A stretch of DNA of 64,000 nucleotides from Parapedobacter pyrenivorans (lineage in GTDB: Bacteria; Bacteroidota; Bacteroidia; Sphingobacteriales; Sphingobacteriaceae). The translations under genes were made by a program, and so were the position numbers. Location: assembly GCF_014636865.1 (NCBI RefSeq), contig NZ_BMER01000001.1, positions 1,476,718-1,540,717 on the forward strand, written 5' to 3'. Shown here one piece after another: positions 26,134-34,328 of this stretch (the first letter of the stretch is position 1; the number at the start of each line of letters is the position of its first letter). The notes beneath the pieces are model-generated. The model worked only from the letters and a program-made list of their open reading frames with translations. It was not told the DNA's origin and made no database searches.

Positions 26134-26847
26134 ATGAATACCATTTTAATTGCCGACCGGGAGCCCATGCATCGCCAGCAAATCAGGCAGCACATCGATA
26201 ACCATCCCGGATTTCGCGTGATCGGTGAATGCGGGAGCTGCCACGAGACTATCCGTTATGTAAATGCGCTCGAGCCCGACGTGCTTTTCCTGGATGTGCA
26301 GCTGGGAGACAAGGCGTTTGACCTGATCCGTAAGGCGGATCATATGCCGAAGGTTATCTACACGGCACGGAACGAATCGTATGCGCTACAAGCGTTTGAT
26401 CATCAAGCGCTCGACTACCTATTAAAACCCTATGGCGCGGCGCGATTGGATGCGGCGTTGCGGAAGGTGGCTTGCCCGGCCATCGCAACCGATGTACCGG
26501 TGCATGCGCGCGTGTCCACCCGCCAGCCCAACCACCTGTTCGTGGAAGAAGGGGATCGGCTGCGGCGCATTGCCATGCTCGATATCCGTTACCTGAAAGC
26601 TGCGGGCGACTATACCGTGGTTTATACGGGGCATGGCGAATTCCTAAGCTCTTCGGGTATCGGAAGCATCGCGTGTCGATTGGATAATTCACAGTTTTTG
26701 CGCGTTCATCGTTCGTTCATCGTCAATATCGAACGTATCGAAGCTTGCTATCGTGATTTCGGTAGGCTCTACTTGGTGATGGAAAACGGACAGGAAATCG
26801 GTGTAGGGAAACACTACTTGAACGGTATCAAATCCTTGATTCTTTAG
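26134..26847 (+). CDS. LytTR-family response regulator (second copy)
   Basis: A 237-residue regulator paralogous to the one at 21252-21980. The receiver domain carries AD near the N terminus (ILIADREPMH), Asp54 in LFLDVQLGDK, Thr in VIYTARNE and Lys in YLLKPYG. The LytTR domain covers 140-235 (IRYLKAAGDYTVVYTGHGEFLSSSGIGSI, FLRVHRSFIVNIERI). The first acidic position reads ADRE rather than the usual DDE, which may weaken Mg2+ binding and phosphorylation. No LytS-type kinase adjoins it. A small membrane peptide follows 8 bp after its stop, with its own strong ribosome binding site. Confidence 0.92.
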   Translation: MNTILIADREPMHRQQIRQHIDNHPGFRVIGECGSCHETIRYVNALEPDVLFLDVQLGDKAFDLIRKADHMPKVIYTARNESYALQAFDHQALDYLLKPYGAARLDAALRKVACPAIATDVPVHARVSTRQPNHLFVEEGDRLRRIAMLDIRYLKAAGDYTVVYTGHGEFLSSSGIGSIACRLDNSQFLRVHRSFIVNIERIEACYRDFGRLYLVMENGQEIGVGKHYLNGIKSLIL

Positions 26848-26855
26848 AGGGGAAC

Positions 26856-26984
26856 ATGGGTTATTTTTATATAGACGGGGAGCGACTGCGTTGGGTGTTG
26901 GTTGGATTGGCGATATTGCTATTGCTGCTTCTTAAAATGGTTGTTTGGTTGATTTACACGTGCCGAAAGAAACGTAAACGATGA
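26856..26984 (+). CDS. Small membrane peptide of 42 residues
   Basis: Start ATG is preceded by AGAGGGGAAC, an unusually good Shine-Dalgarno for this window. The 42 residues read as one membrane helix flanked by charges: an N-terminal GYFYIDGERLRW segment, the hydrophobic stretch VLVGLAILLLLLLKMVVWLIY, and the basic tail TCRKKRKR. It begins 8 bp after the LytTR regulator stop and ends 11 bp before a strong terminator, so it is in the regulator's transcript. It may be a small regulatory or signalling membrane peptide. No family is known to me. Confidence 0.6.
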   Translation: MGYFYIDGERLRWVLVGLAILLLLLLKMVVWLIYTCRKKRKR

Positions 26985-26995
26985 ATAGTCAGCGT

Positions 26996-27033
26996 AAAAA
27001 GCGGAGGTCCTTCGAATTGGAACTCCGCTTTTT
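26996..27033. terminator. Bidirectional intrinsic terminator
   Basis: AAAAAGCGGAG at 26996-27006 and its inverted copy CTCCGCTTTTT at 27023-27033 form a perfect 11-bp stem. It is A-rich before and T-rich after on both strands. It lies between convergent transcripts ending at 26984 (rightward) and 27054 (leftward) and can end both. Confidence 0.85.
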
Positions 27034-27053
27034 GCATAAAAGGCTGCAAGTTA

Positions 27054-27803
27054 TTATTCCCAATAATATTCCAGTTTTGCGCAATTGTCGCACTGCGCGG
27101 CAATCTGCGGCTCGAAGTGGAGTTCGTAGTCCGCCACAAACGGGTCGTCCGAATTCCACCGGCGGAAGGTTGCCGGTTTCCCGCCGTATGTACCGGTCAG
27201 CCGATAACGGCCGATGGGAATGTCCCTGAGGGTGTGGGCATCTTCAGCTTTTAAGTGGATTGCCTCCCCTTGGCTGCCATCAATCAGCGGTCCAATCGGA
27301 GTGAGCAGAAAATCGATTTCGGTTGCTTCGATGTAAATCCCCGGAAAGTTATCGATGGTCACTAGTCCTCCATAATGACCGGAAAGTGGCTCGGGCATGA
27401 TGCCCGTCAACTTCCATACGAAATTGCGCACCGCACCTTCGTCCCCGAAACCCGTGGGGTTATCAGGGTGTAAATAAAATGAATAGGTCTTGCCGTTGTA
27501 TGCGACTTCCCGTTTGGCGAATGCGTACCACGAGCCCGTCGGTACCTTGATGGCGTACTTGCCTTCGCCGTTTGTGCGGGTGGTTATGTTGGCATTGAAG
27601 AAGATGCTATGGTCAATGATAATGTGCGTGCCCTCCAGCGGTTTTCCGGCCCCGTCTTTGACAATACCCGTTACATAGCCAGTTCGTGCGCCATCGCCGT
27701 CTGGCCCGTCTTTGGTCTTTGTGCAACCGCTATCTAGCAGCGGTATCACGCTCCATGCCAAGAGCGTAATCCCTCGCGTGAACTGTTTTTTGGTATATTC
27801 CAT
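27054..27803 (-). CDS. Lipoprotein with carboxypeptidase-regulatory-like domain
   Basis: A 249-residue lipoprotein (ITLLAWSVIPLLDSGC, lipobox Cys at about 27). The mature start TGYVTGIVKDGAGKPLEGTHIIID and TTRTNGEGKYAIKVPTGSWYAFAKR match the CarboxypepD_reg-like beta-sandwich that precedes many Bacteroidota outer-membrane proteins. The rest (YSFYLHPDNPTGFGDEGAVRNFVWKLTG...) is beta-rich and ends CDNCAKLEYYWE. It follows the 27817-29136 lipoprotein gene by 13 bp, so the two are co-transcribed and probably work together at the cell surface. Confidence 0.82.
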   Translation of the reverse strand: MEYTKKQFTRGITLLAWSVIPLLDSGCTKTKDGPDGDGARTGYVTGIVKDGAGKPLEGTHIIIDHSIFFNANITTRTNGEGKYAIKVPTGSWYAFAKREVAYNGKTYSFYLHPDNPTGFGDEGAVRNFVWKLTGIMPEPLSGHYGGLVTIDNFPGIYIEATEIDFLLTPIGPLIDGSQGEAIHLKAEDAHTLRDIPIGRYRLTGTYGGKPATFRRWNSDDPFVADYELHFEPQIAAQCDNCAKLEYYWE

Positions 27804-27816
27804 ATGATTACCTGAA

Positions 27817-29136
27817 TTAATGTTGCTTAATCTTGAATGTGCATTTCACCGATTTACTATCGCTGTAGCCGCATGCTTGGTCGCTATAATAGACCGTGCC
27901 GGAGAATGTGCCTTCGATGGCGCCATCCGTGATTCCAACTTCGGTAACGCCACTATAGCGGATGTCTGGACATTGGACGTAGACGTTGTGAAAAGACTTC
28001 CGGGTTCCGCCGGAAGGTACACTCACGAGGATAAACGATTCGCCGGAATTGATACCGCCGGGGTACGTGCCCGAGCCGGTCCCAAAGCAGCCCAACGTGA
28101 CGGTCACACCTGCTTCATTGGCGCTACTGACGGTAATCTGACCGCCCATGACCGCCCCCGATGCGCCCTTCGATAGGTCTTGGCGCACCCCGTCTACCTC
28201 AAGGAAAAAATAGTGATCGGGCTCCAGCAGGATTTTCGTGAGCAGGATCAGCTTACCAAGCTTTCGCCGGCCATCGGGCGCCGTAGGGTCGCTGATGTAA
28301 CCGTATTTGCTTTCCACTTCCACCTGAATTTCGACTTCGGTTGCTTCATTGATGACTGCTGGCGCTGTGTATACCGCATCACCGAGTTTGCCATACTTGT
28401 TCGCCTGCGGTTCCAACTTGCCTGGGCCCGATACGATCTTCCAGTTACTTATCGTTATATCTTCTTTCCAATAACCGATGTCGTCCATGGCACCGAGCGA
28501 TACGCTGTCGATATGATTGGCGGGGACGAGCTCGCCCAGCACTTGTTGCAGCAATTGGAGGTTCACCGTCCCTCCGGCCCCGATGGATTCCCGGTCTTTC
28601 CGAAGCGACAGCAAATCAAACCATACCCAGTCGCTGAAATGTGTGGTTGCCACGGTCAAGCGATGCTGGGCCTCGTCCAATGCCGTGGAAACGCCACACC
28701 AAACACCTTTGTCGTTCTGGAAAGCTACCATACGCGTCTGTGGGGCACCACCGGTTTGGGGCTCGTATATAAACGACACCTGGATAGGTTTTTTGAAGTG
28801 GGTGCCCTCCGGCGTGAGCCGGAAGGCCGGATAGGGAGAAGTACCATCGAGCGTATTGGCGATGGGCTGGATGCCGAATGCCGTGGGCTGTTCCACCGCC
28901 CCGGGCGGAACTTCCAGCCGTACTGCGCCGTGAAACCACAGCACGCCGCCCCGGGCATCGATAATCGTCGATACGGCATCGCCCATCGGCTGCCCTTTGG
29001 GTCTGATTACCGGCTCGCCGAATACGGGGCGCGGTTCTTCGATGGCGGGCGTGTCTTTGCTGCAGGAAAGTGCGAGTAAGAGGAGTAGTCCGCCGGCCAG
29101 CCGATAGGTGTACATATTGACGAATTTCATGTTCAT
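27817..29136 (-). CDS. Lipoprotein with ZU5-like domain
   Basis: A 439-residue lipoprotein with signal peptide and lipobox (LAGGLLLLLALSC, Cys at about 25). Mets at 29130 and 29115 are alternative starts. Residues 55-160 look like a ZU5 domain: GGVLWFHGAVRLEVPPGAV, FRLTPEGTHFKKPIQVSFIY and VATTHFSDWVWF. The middle part describes further beta strands. The last 110 residues hold a Cys-bearing region (GCFGTGSGTYPGGI, YVQCPDIRYSGVTE, DQACGYSDSKSVKCTFKI) that may be disulphide-linked. It is first in a two-gene leftward operon with the CarboxypepD_reg lipoprotein. Surface role unknown. Confidence 0.8.
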   Translation of the reverse strand: MNMKFVNMYTYRLAGGLLLLLALSCSKDTPAIEEPRPVFGEPVIRPKGQPMGDAVSTIIDARGGVLWFHGAVRLEVPPGAVEQPTAFGIQPIANTLDGTSPYPAFRLTPEGTHFKKPIQVSFIYEPQTGGAPQTRMVAFQNDKGVWCGVSTALDEAQHRLTVATTHFSDWVWFDLLSLRKDRESIGAGGTVNLQLLQQVLGELVPANHIDSVSLGAMDDIGYWKEDITISNWKIVSGPGKLEPQANKYGKLGDAVYTAPAVINEATEVEIQVEVESKYGYISDPTAPDGRRKLGKLILLTKILLEPDHYFFLEVDGVRQDLSKGASGAVMGGQITVSSANEAGVTVTLGCFGTGSGTYPGGINSGESFILVSVPSGGTRKSFHNVYVQCPDIRYSGVTEVGITDGAIEGTFSGTVYYSDQACGYSDSKSVKCTFKIKQH

Positions 29137-29319
29137 TTTTTGGCAAGTATCGGCAGTTCGCGCAATTGCCTTTCTTGTTTTCGATAAACGATCGATAGCG
29201 TCGACAAAGGGGCTCGAAACAGCGATGAGTGAAACACTGATTTTCGTCGAAGCTATAATGCGTTCGTGCCTTTATATTGCTGTTTGTCGAAACGGAAGGC
29301 GGCAATTGACTGGAGCAAT

Positions 29320-29327
29320 TAGCTTTG
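29320..29327 (+). promoter_or_regulatory. Bacteroidota -7 promoter box (TAGCTTTG) for the second OmpA-type gene
   Basis: TAGCTTTG is an exact TAnnTTTG match, 17 bp before the start codon at 29345. This placement also argues against the 79 in-frame codons upstream being translated. Confidence 0.6.
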
Positions 29328-29344
29328 TGCCGATTAATTTTAGT

Positions 29345-30685
29345 ATGATGAAGTATTTTTCAGTAAAAGGTCTCACGGTTGTTGCCGTACTTTTCGGCGC
29401 CGTACCGGTAGTGGCACAAGCGCAGTCTATCCTCAATAAAATAAAAGGGCGTGCGGAGCAGACCGCTACCCAGAAAGTACTGAACGAAACCGACAAAGCG
29501 GTCTCCAAAGGCATCGATAAGGCTATCGAGTCCGCATCAACACCGGCAGACGGTAAGGCCTCAGGGTCCAGTGGTCAACCATCAGCAAATGGCGAGCTTG
29601 CGGCACCTGGAAGTGATACGACGGGCAACCCCAAGGCTTCCATTCAAGCGTTCAGCAAGTATGATTTCATTCCGGGCGACTCGGTGCTGTATGCCGACGA
29701 CTTTTCCGGCGAAGCCATCGGCGAACTGCCCGGTGGATGGAATAGCAACGGTGGCTCGGTAATCGTCAGCCTGAACGATATTCCCGGCCAATGGCTGCGT
29801 ATGGCACAGCGAACGGTCGTCTTAACGGCCAACGAAAAGCCTTTCGGACCGGACTTTACGGTCGAATTCGATATGGTGCTGCAGTATGATTTCAAAGGGT
29901 GGCTGCCACCGTCTTTCCAGTTCGGTTTGCTGGCCTCCGGTGGCGAATCCACGACCTCCAATAAACTTTTGTCCGATCCGAAGGGCGAGAAGTCGTTTTA
30001 TGTGGAAGTTTCCCCGCTCTCCGATGCCGGAAACATCGTGCTCGAGAGCTACGAGAAGTATATCCGTTATTTCAATAGTCCACCCACGAGGAATCAATTG
30101 GTAAGTCAATGGTATGGGAAAGTCTCGCACGTAGCCATCCAAGGGCAGAAAGAACGACTGCGTATCTGGGTGGATGGCGAAAAACTGTATGATGTGCCGA
30201 AAGGCATCGCCAAAGCAGGTGAGTTCAACCAGCTCTATTTCAAGCTAAGCAGCAGCCCGTACAACGACGAACAGATCGGTGTTTATTTCGGTAATATCAA
30301 GATTGCCAAAGGCCTGCCAGATACCCGGCATAAGCTGGTGGAAGCGGGTAAGTTCAGTACAACAGGCATCTTGTTTGATACCGGTTCAGCGACCATTAAG
30401 CCGGAATCCGCCGGTGTGCTGAAAGCTATTGCGGCAGTACTCACCGGACATCCGGACATCCGTGTACGCATCGTCGGCCATACGGATGCCGTAGGCGACG
30501 ATAAGGCCAACCTCGAACTCAGTGGGCGCAGGGCCGCTGCGGTGAGCGAAGTGTTGCAAGCCGAATATCAGATTGAAGGCAGCCGACTGGAGACGGGGGG
30601 CAAGGGTGAAGCGGAGCCGGTAGCCGACAACCAGACAGCGGCAGGCCGGGCGCAAAACAGAAGGGTAGAATTTATTAAATTATAA
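29345..30685 (+). CDS. OmpA-family protein (paralogue of 6064-7479)
   Basis: A 446-residue secreted protein with signal peptide (MMKYFSVKGLTVVAVLFGAVPVVAQAQ). Residues 28-60 form a charged helical stretch (ILNKIKGRAEQTATQKVLNE). A beta-rich, ConA-like region starts at about 115 (DDFSGEAIGELPGGW...). The OmpA peptidoglycan-binding domain fills the last 105 residues (FDTGSATIKPES; GHTDAVGDDKANLELSGRRAAAV; AQNRRVEFIKL). The layout and many motifs match the protein at 6064-7479, so the two are duplicates now 22 kb apart. Each has lipoprotein genes nearby. It is followed at 5 bp by a lipoprotein gene, so the two are an operon. Confidence 0.88.
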   Translation: MMKYFSVKGLTVVAVLFGAVPVVAQAQSILNKIKGRAEQTATQKVLNETDKAVSKGIDKAIESASTPADGKASGSSGQPSANGELAAPGSDTTGNPKASIQAFSKYDFIPGDSVLYADDFSGEAIGELPGGWNSNGGSVIVSLNDIPGQWLRMAQRTVVLTANEKPFGPDFTVEFDMVLQYDFKGWLPPSFQFGLLASGGESTTSNKLLSDPKGEKSFYVEVSPLSDAGNIVLESYEKYIRYFNSPPTRNQLVSQWYGKVSHVAIQGQKERLRIWVDGEKLYDVPKGIAKAGEFNQLYFKLSSSPYNDEQIGVYFGNIKIAKGLPDTRHKLVEAGKFSTTGILFDTGSATIKPESAGVLKAIAAVLTGHPDIRVRIVGHTDAVGDDKANLELSGRRAAAVSEVLQAEYQIEGSRLETGGKGEAEPVADNQTAAGRAQNRRVEFIKL

Positions 30686-30690
30686 GATTG

Positions 30691-31488
30691 ATGAGCAAGT
30701 GGATGTATTATACGGTAGCGCTTTGGCTATTGGTCGGTTGCGGAAAAGGAGAGGGGACAGACCTCCCGGATCCGTTGGAAGAAGGCAACGATTGGGATAT
30801 GGTCATTCCGTCCTCAAAAGACAAACCGGGTCTGGGCGATAATGACGGCATTCCCGCCGGCGTACCCTGGCAGCTGCCGCATGGAATCGAAGTTGTAGCG
30901 CGGCCGGACAAACCATTCAGCCCCGATCTCGGACTACTACATGGTAGCCTGAACACATTTTATGCCGATGTGAATTTTATCAACAACTTGGATGTGACGG
31001 TCACCGTAGAAATACCGAGTGGGTTAATCTGTTTGTTCAAACACGAGGGACGCACACAGAACGGTATCTTAACGTCAACGGTACGCATCCAGGTACCGCC
31101 TACCTATGCGGACGTCAATCCGCCTGCGGATACAACCACTGTATACCTCGGCTTGGGTTGCCTTAACTATTCCATGGCATTTCCGTGGGAGGAAAACCAG
31201 CAGTGGGACACACAGGACTATCCCATCGGCAAAGACATGTACGAACCCGGTGTGGTAACCACCGACCCGAACATCCGTAAGCTGCTGGAGCTGCTCAAGG
31301 CTTATCCCAAACTGCGGCTCACGCAGCATTATAACCCGCAGGAAATGTTCGACGAAGACTATCAAATACCCGAGTGGCGCGTTATCTATACGATGATCCA
31401 GGGGGCTTTATGGGAAATTACCGATGGGCCCGGATTGATGCGGAAAGACTACCGGGAGCTAGTGGAGGCATTGCAGCCGTATAAGTAA
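30691..31488 (+). CDS. Lipoprotein of unknown function in operon with OmpA-type gene
   Basis: A 265-residue lipoprotein (MSKWMYYTVALWLLVGC, Cys at 17). The start at the ATG 5 bp after the OmpA-type stop is preferred over an in-frame TTG one codon earlier. The mature part has a Pro/Asp/Gly-rich start, then a beta-rich section (NTFYADVNFINNLDVTVTVEIPSGLICLF) and a helical C-terminal part (PNIRKLLELLKAYPKLRL, VIYTMIQGALWEITDGPGL, YRELVEALQPY). I do not recognise the family. The close link with an OmpA-type wall-binding protein suggests an envelope complex. Confidence 0.78.
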   Translation: MSKWMYYTVALWLLVGCGKGEGTDLPDPLEEGNDWDMVIPSSKDKPGLGDNDGIPAGVPWQLPHGIEVVARPDKPFSPDLGLLHGSLNTFYADVNFINNLDVTVTVEIPSGLICLFKHEGRTQNGILTSTVRIQVPPTYADVNPPADTTTVYLGLGCLNYSMAFPWEENQQWDTQDYPIGKDMYEPGVVTTDPNIRKLLELLKAYPKLRLTQHYNPQEMFDEDYQIPEWRVIYTMIQGALWEITDGPGLMRKDYRELVEALQPYK

Positions 31489-31502
31489 CGATACAAAACG
31501 TG

Positions 31503-32033
31503 TTAGATTCCGATCTTAAAATCATGAAAAGCCGCAATATTCAGCTCGAAGGAAATGCGGTGCCGGCCCGTGCCCAACGGAACGGGTTTGGAAAAATAGT
31601 GGTGATAGCCATAATATAGCCGGAATATCGATCCTAACGTGACCCCCGCCTTTGGCGTGATTCGCCAGTTGCCGTTGGGAAAATCCATATACCACCCCAC
31701 GTCAAATCCGCCACCGATGGTCGCCGCGTCAAACAAGGAGGATCGGATACCTACGTCTACGTTCAGTTTCGGGACGAGTGCGAATTGCCGAGCGAATATG
31801 GATTCGACACCCAAGGAAATGTCATAAAAACTTCGTTCTTGTGATCCATATAAGGTGTTGTAGGCGATGAGACCGAGATCTATGCCTATGACTCGTTGAT
31901 AGGATATGCCCAGTCGGTTTATGGGTATAAACCCCGAGGCCCGTTGTGCTTGGGCGCCCGTCACTGCCACCATGCAGCCCAACAAGGGCAGCAAGGCCAA
32001 ACGGAGTTGGCGGTATCTTGAACCGGTAGTCAT
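31503..32033 (-). CDS. Secreted beta-rich protein, probably outer-membrane
   Basis: A 176-residue protein with a signal peptide (LRLALLPLLGCMVAVTGAQAQ). The remainder alternates strands: GISYQRVIGIDLGLIAYNTLYG, SFYDISLGVESIF, DVGIRSSLFDAATIGGGFDVGWYMDF, RISFELNIAAFHDFKIGI. This fits a small eight-stranded barrel. No family recognised. The gap to the next gene upstream in the same direction (32067-33491) is 33 bp, so they may share a transcript. Confidence 0.72.
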   Translation of the reverse strand: MTTGSRYRQLRLALLPLLGCMVAVTGAQAQRASGFIPINRLGISYQRVIGIDLGLIAYNTLYGSQERSFYDISLGVESIFARQFALVPKLNVDVGIRSSLFDAATIGGGFDVGWYMDFPNGNWRITPKAGVTLGSIFRLYYGYHHYFSKPVPLGTGRHRISFELNIAAFHDFKIGI

Positions 32034-32066
32034 CGGACGTAAAAATACAAAATAATGGGTAACGGC

Positions 32067-33491
32067 TCACATCAACGATGCCGCTTGTTTGCTCCCCCTA
32101 TGAAAGCATGCAGACACCCCGAGCCGGAAACTTGCCTTGGCATCCAGGTAAGGGTTTCCCGCCACCCAGCCTTGGGTCTTGCCCTCGGCGACGGCAACAA
32201 TGCGCCACGTTTTATCCAATACATAGGCTCCCTGTAGCCGTAGCAATCCGCCTGGAGTGGCCTGACGATCATGGAAGCCTTTAGGTTGCAGCCAGAGCAT
32301 AGCCGAGGGTTGTAGCAACAGGCGGTCCTTTCCGGCAAGGCCGAGTGTATAAGGACTCCGTTCTACCTCTACGCCGGGGACCAACCTATGGTTGTTGCGG
32401 TAACCGTGCAGACTGACGAGGTATTGTCGCCCTCGGTGATCGAGAAAGAAATCTGCCGTGAGGTCATATCCAAACGAATTGAGGTAGTGTCTCACAGCAA
32501 CGTTAAATGCCGTCTGGTCATTCAGGCGGATACGGTTGATACCGATCATAAAGGGCGAAAGGAAATTGAGGTACTGCATTTTGCCCATCCTTTCCAGGTA
32601 CCGGTATTCTTTGTCAGTCAGTACCGTTGTCTTAATGGCGCGGTCGATGCCCACACCGCTGGGGTGTGTGCCGCGTGCTTCGTAAGGCTCGTCCGGTCGG
32701 TGCAAGTCATATACCCATGGCGTAAAGTCCCAACCCACAAAGTCGCGGTCGGCCACGGTCAGCCCATACGCATTCATGCTGTCGATGCTGCCGTTGTAGT
32801 CTTTTTGTTTGAACTGATTCACATAGTCGATGGCATGCTTCGTGAGCAGGATGTTTAGTGCGATATTGGCGTGCTTGGAGTCGCTGAAAAAATTGTCCTT
32901 TTGCAGTCCCCGCAATAACAAGAATTCGCTTTCAATGCCAGCGGCGAAGCTACGGACCAGTTCTTGCGGAGCTTCTTTTTTCAACCGGATGAGGTCTTCA
33001 TCCTTCACCCGGCTTACCGATCCATTCGCGAATCCGCCATTGAAGCGGTTATACGTCTCGTCGTAAGACGCTATGCCCCGTATGGTCAATCCAGCCCGAT
33101 GGAATTCTTCGTGCATCCATTGGGCCGAGAGTACAACACCGTAGTAGGTAAACGCATAATCAACTAGGCCGGAAGTGATGTTGGCTGCAATGCGGTTGTA
33201 GACATGCCTTCGTTTGTTGTCAGGGCGGATAATACGCTGCCAGAGTTTATTGTTGAAATGGTAGTTGACACGGTGCAGGTTTTGTGTCACCGCGAGCGCT
33301 TGCTGCATGGAATAGCTATCGAACAATTCTCCGGCACGCGCCGCATCCCGCTGAAACGGGAGGTCGAATAAGGGCAGGTCGATCTGCAGCGGATAGGCAC
33401 CCCCGACAATTGGCGTAGGCGTTTGTGCGGATAAGGGTGAAGCACCGACCAATAGCGCCCCCAACCCGATTGTGATGAAGAGCGAACGCAT
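32067..33491 (-). CDS. Secreted protein with HEEFH motif, unknown family
   Basis: A 474-residue protein with a signal peptide (MRSLFITIGLGALLVGASPLSAQ). The open frame extends 51 codons upstream, but the chosen Met gives the signal sequence. Residues 127-131 read HEEFH in a hydrophobic helix context (GVVLSAQWMHEEFHRAGL), the HExxH pattern of zinc metallopeptidases. No distal third ligand was identified, and the family is not one I know. The second half has beta-strand character (YLVSLHGYRNNHRLVPGVEVERSPYTLGL, WRIVAVAEGKTQGW), like an outer-membrane barrel. It could be a barrel with a metal-binding or structural helix. A short upstream ORF ends 1 bp before its start. Confidence 0.72.
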   Translation of the reverse strand: MRSLFITIGLGALLVGASPLSAQTPTPIVGGAYPLQIDLPLFDLPFQRDAARAGELFDSYSMQQALAVTQNLHRVNYHFNNKLWQRIIRPDNKRRHVYNRIAANITSGLVDYAFTYYGVVLSAQWMHEEFHRAGLTIRGIASYDETYNRFNGGFANGSVSRVKDEDLIRLKKEAPQELVRSFAAGIESEFLLLRGLQKDNFFSDSKHANIALNILLTKHAIDYVNQFKQKDYNGSIDSMNAYGLTVADRDFVGWDFTPWVYDLHRPDEPYEARGTHPSGVGIDRAIKTTVLTDKEYRYLERMGKMQYLNFLSPFMIGINRIRLNDQTAFNVAVRHYLNSFGYDLTADFFLDHRGRQYLVSLHGYRNNHRLVPGVEVERSPYTLGLAGKDRLLLQPSAMLWLQPKGFHDRQATPGGLLRLQGAYVLDKTWRIVAVAEGKTQGWVAGNPYLDAKASFRLGVSACFHRGSKQAASLM

Positions 33492-33492
33492 G

Positions 33493-33690
33493 TCAATCAA
33501 TGCCAAGGAGTGAAAAAATATGCGCTTCAAGAACCGGTAGATCCGATTCGTAGGTGGTGCGACCTGCTGGCTGTGCGACGGATTGATGCAGGGAAGAATT
33601 TTGTCTGTTGGTCGTAGCCGAACTCGCATGGGCGAGCAGCTCAAACATTTTCATGTAGTTTGTCGATTCTTTGATAATTTGCTGACACAT
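33493..33690 (-). CDS. Possible small upstream ORF of 65 residues
   Basis: A 65-residue ORF whose stop codon TGA lies 1 bp before the start of the 32067-33491 gene, a spacing typical of translational coupling. The product (MCQQIIKESTNYMKMFELLAHASS...) is polar and has no recognised family, signal peptide or membrane helix. It fills most of the 319 bp between that gene and the permease pseudogene. It may be a regulatory leader ORF or chance; codon-level support is weak. Confidence 0.3.
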   Translation of the reverse strand: MCQQIIKESTNYMKMFELLAHASSATTNRQNSSLHQSVAQPAGRTTYESDLPVLEAHIFSLLGID

Positions 33691-33810
33691 AATCTGCTAT
33701 TTTTCCACAAAGGAAGCGATTCCTTTCAGTTGGCAATTTGCGAATCGACAAGGGACGTTTGGAATCGATAAGCGGCGATGTATGCCGATAAAGAAATGTG
33801 ATTTTATGGA

Positions 33811-34122
33811 CTATTCATCACGCAACGCCTCAACAGGGTTCGCTACTGCCGCCCGTATGGCTTGCCAACTCACCGTGAGCAATGCAATCGCTTTCGGACG
33901 CACCTTCATTGTAAGCCGTATTTTCCAACAAGATGTCCGATACCAGCTTGTAAGTCTGTGGAGCCCGTTCATGATAGCTATCGTAACTGTTGTGGAAAGT
34001 GATATACCGATAGATAAACAGTCCGCATGCAATAGCGACGCCCAGCCCGATAATGTGCAGGGTCGTATACTGCGATTCCGCCTTAAGCTCCGTAGTGCGG
34101 CCTTTAAATAGTTCTTGATCAT
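33811..34122 (-). pseudogene. Collapsed FtsX/MacB-type permease gene
   Basis: The first 15 or so codons (MIKNYLKAALRSLRRN) and the last 24 (AIALLTVSWQAIRAAVANPVEALRDE) are in one frame and match the ends of the array's permeases. Between them the true reading continues in another frame: QYTTLHIIGLGVAIACGLF, then YRYITFHNSYDSYHERAPQ, then TYKLVSDILLEN. So a frameshift follows codon 16 or so, and about 700 internal codons are missing before the C-terminal piece. The 312-bp relic cannot make a functional permease. Yet its upstream region keeps the same palindrome-plus-sigma-54-like promoter found before two intact array blocks, so it marks a former first or last array member. Confidence 0.88.
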
Positions 34123-34138
34123 TTTGCGACTAAACCGT

Positions 34139-34154
34139 TACAGTTTTCGCGCCA
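34139..34154 (-). promoter_or_regulatory. Sigma-54-like -24/-12 element upstream of the permease pseudogene
   Basis: On the minus strand TGGCGCGAAAACTGTA resembles TGGCACG-N4-TTGCA, with GT in place of the -12 GC. Its TGG starts exactly 61.5 bp from the centre of the palindrome at 34208-34223, the same distance as at two other loci. It lies 17 bp before the pseudogene start. Confidence 0.6.
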
Positions 34155-34205
34155 AAAAGACAGCTATTTTATAATCAATAGATTAGGTTTGTTTTTAATG
34201 ATGCA

Positions 34206-34244
34206 CGTGTTCGATATCGAACACGGGTTGCCCATTTGCGGACA
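34206..34244 (-). promoter_or_regulatory. Tandem palindromic activator site (UAS-like), copy 1
   Basis: CGTGTTCGATATCGAACACG (34206-34225) is a perfect 20-bp palindrome. A degenerate partner TGCCCATTTGCGGACA occupies 34229-34244, its centre exactly 21 bp further upstream (two helical turns). The pair sits about 60-80 bp upstream of the sigma-54-like element, as enhancer sites do. The esterase gene starts 85 bp away on the other side and might share it. Confidence 0.75.
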
Positions 34245-34328
34245 GGCTAGCTAACCACGCTTTCAAACTTTGTCCATTAAAAGTTGTTGTTATGAAAAGA
34301 CATCATTCGCAACATCAAACAACATACC

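Noticed and set aside
28180-29079. 299-codon open frame on the plus strand
   Set aside because: It lies wholly antisense to the ZU5-like lipoprotein gene, which has a signal peptide, lipobox and domain match; the plus-strand product matches nothing known.
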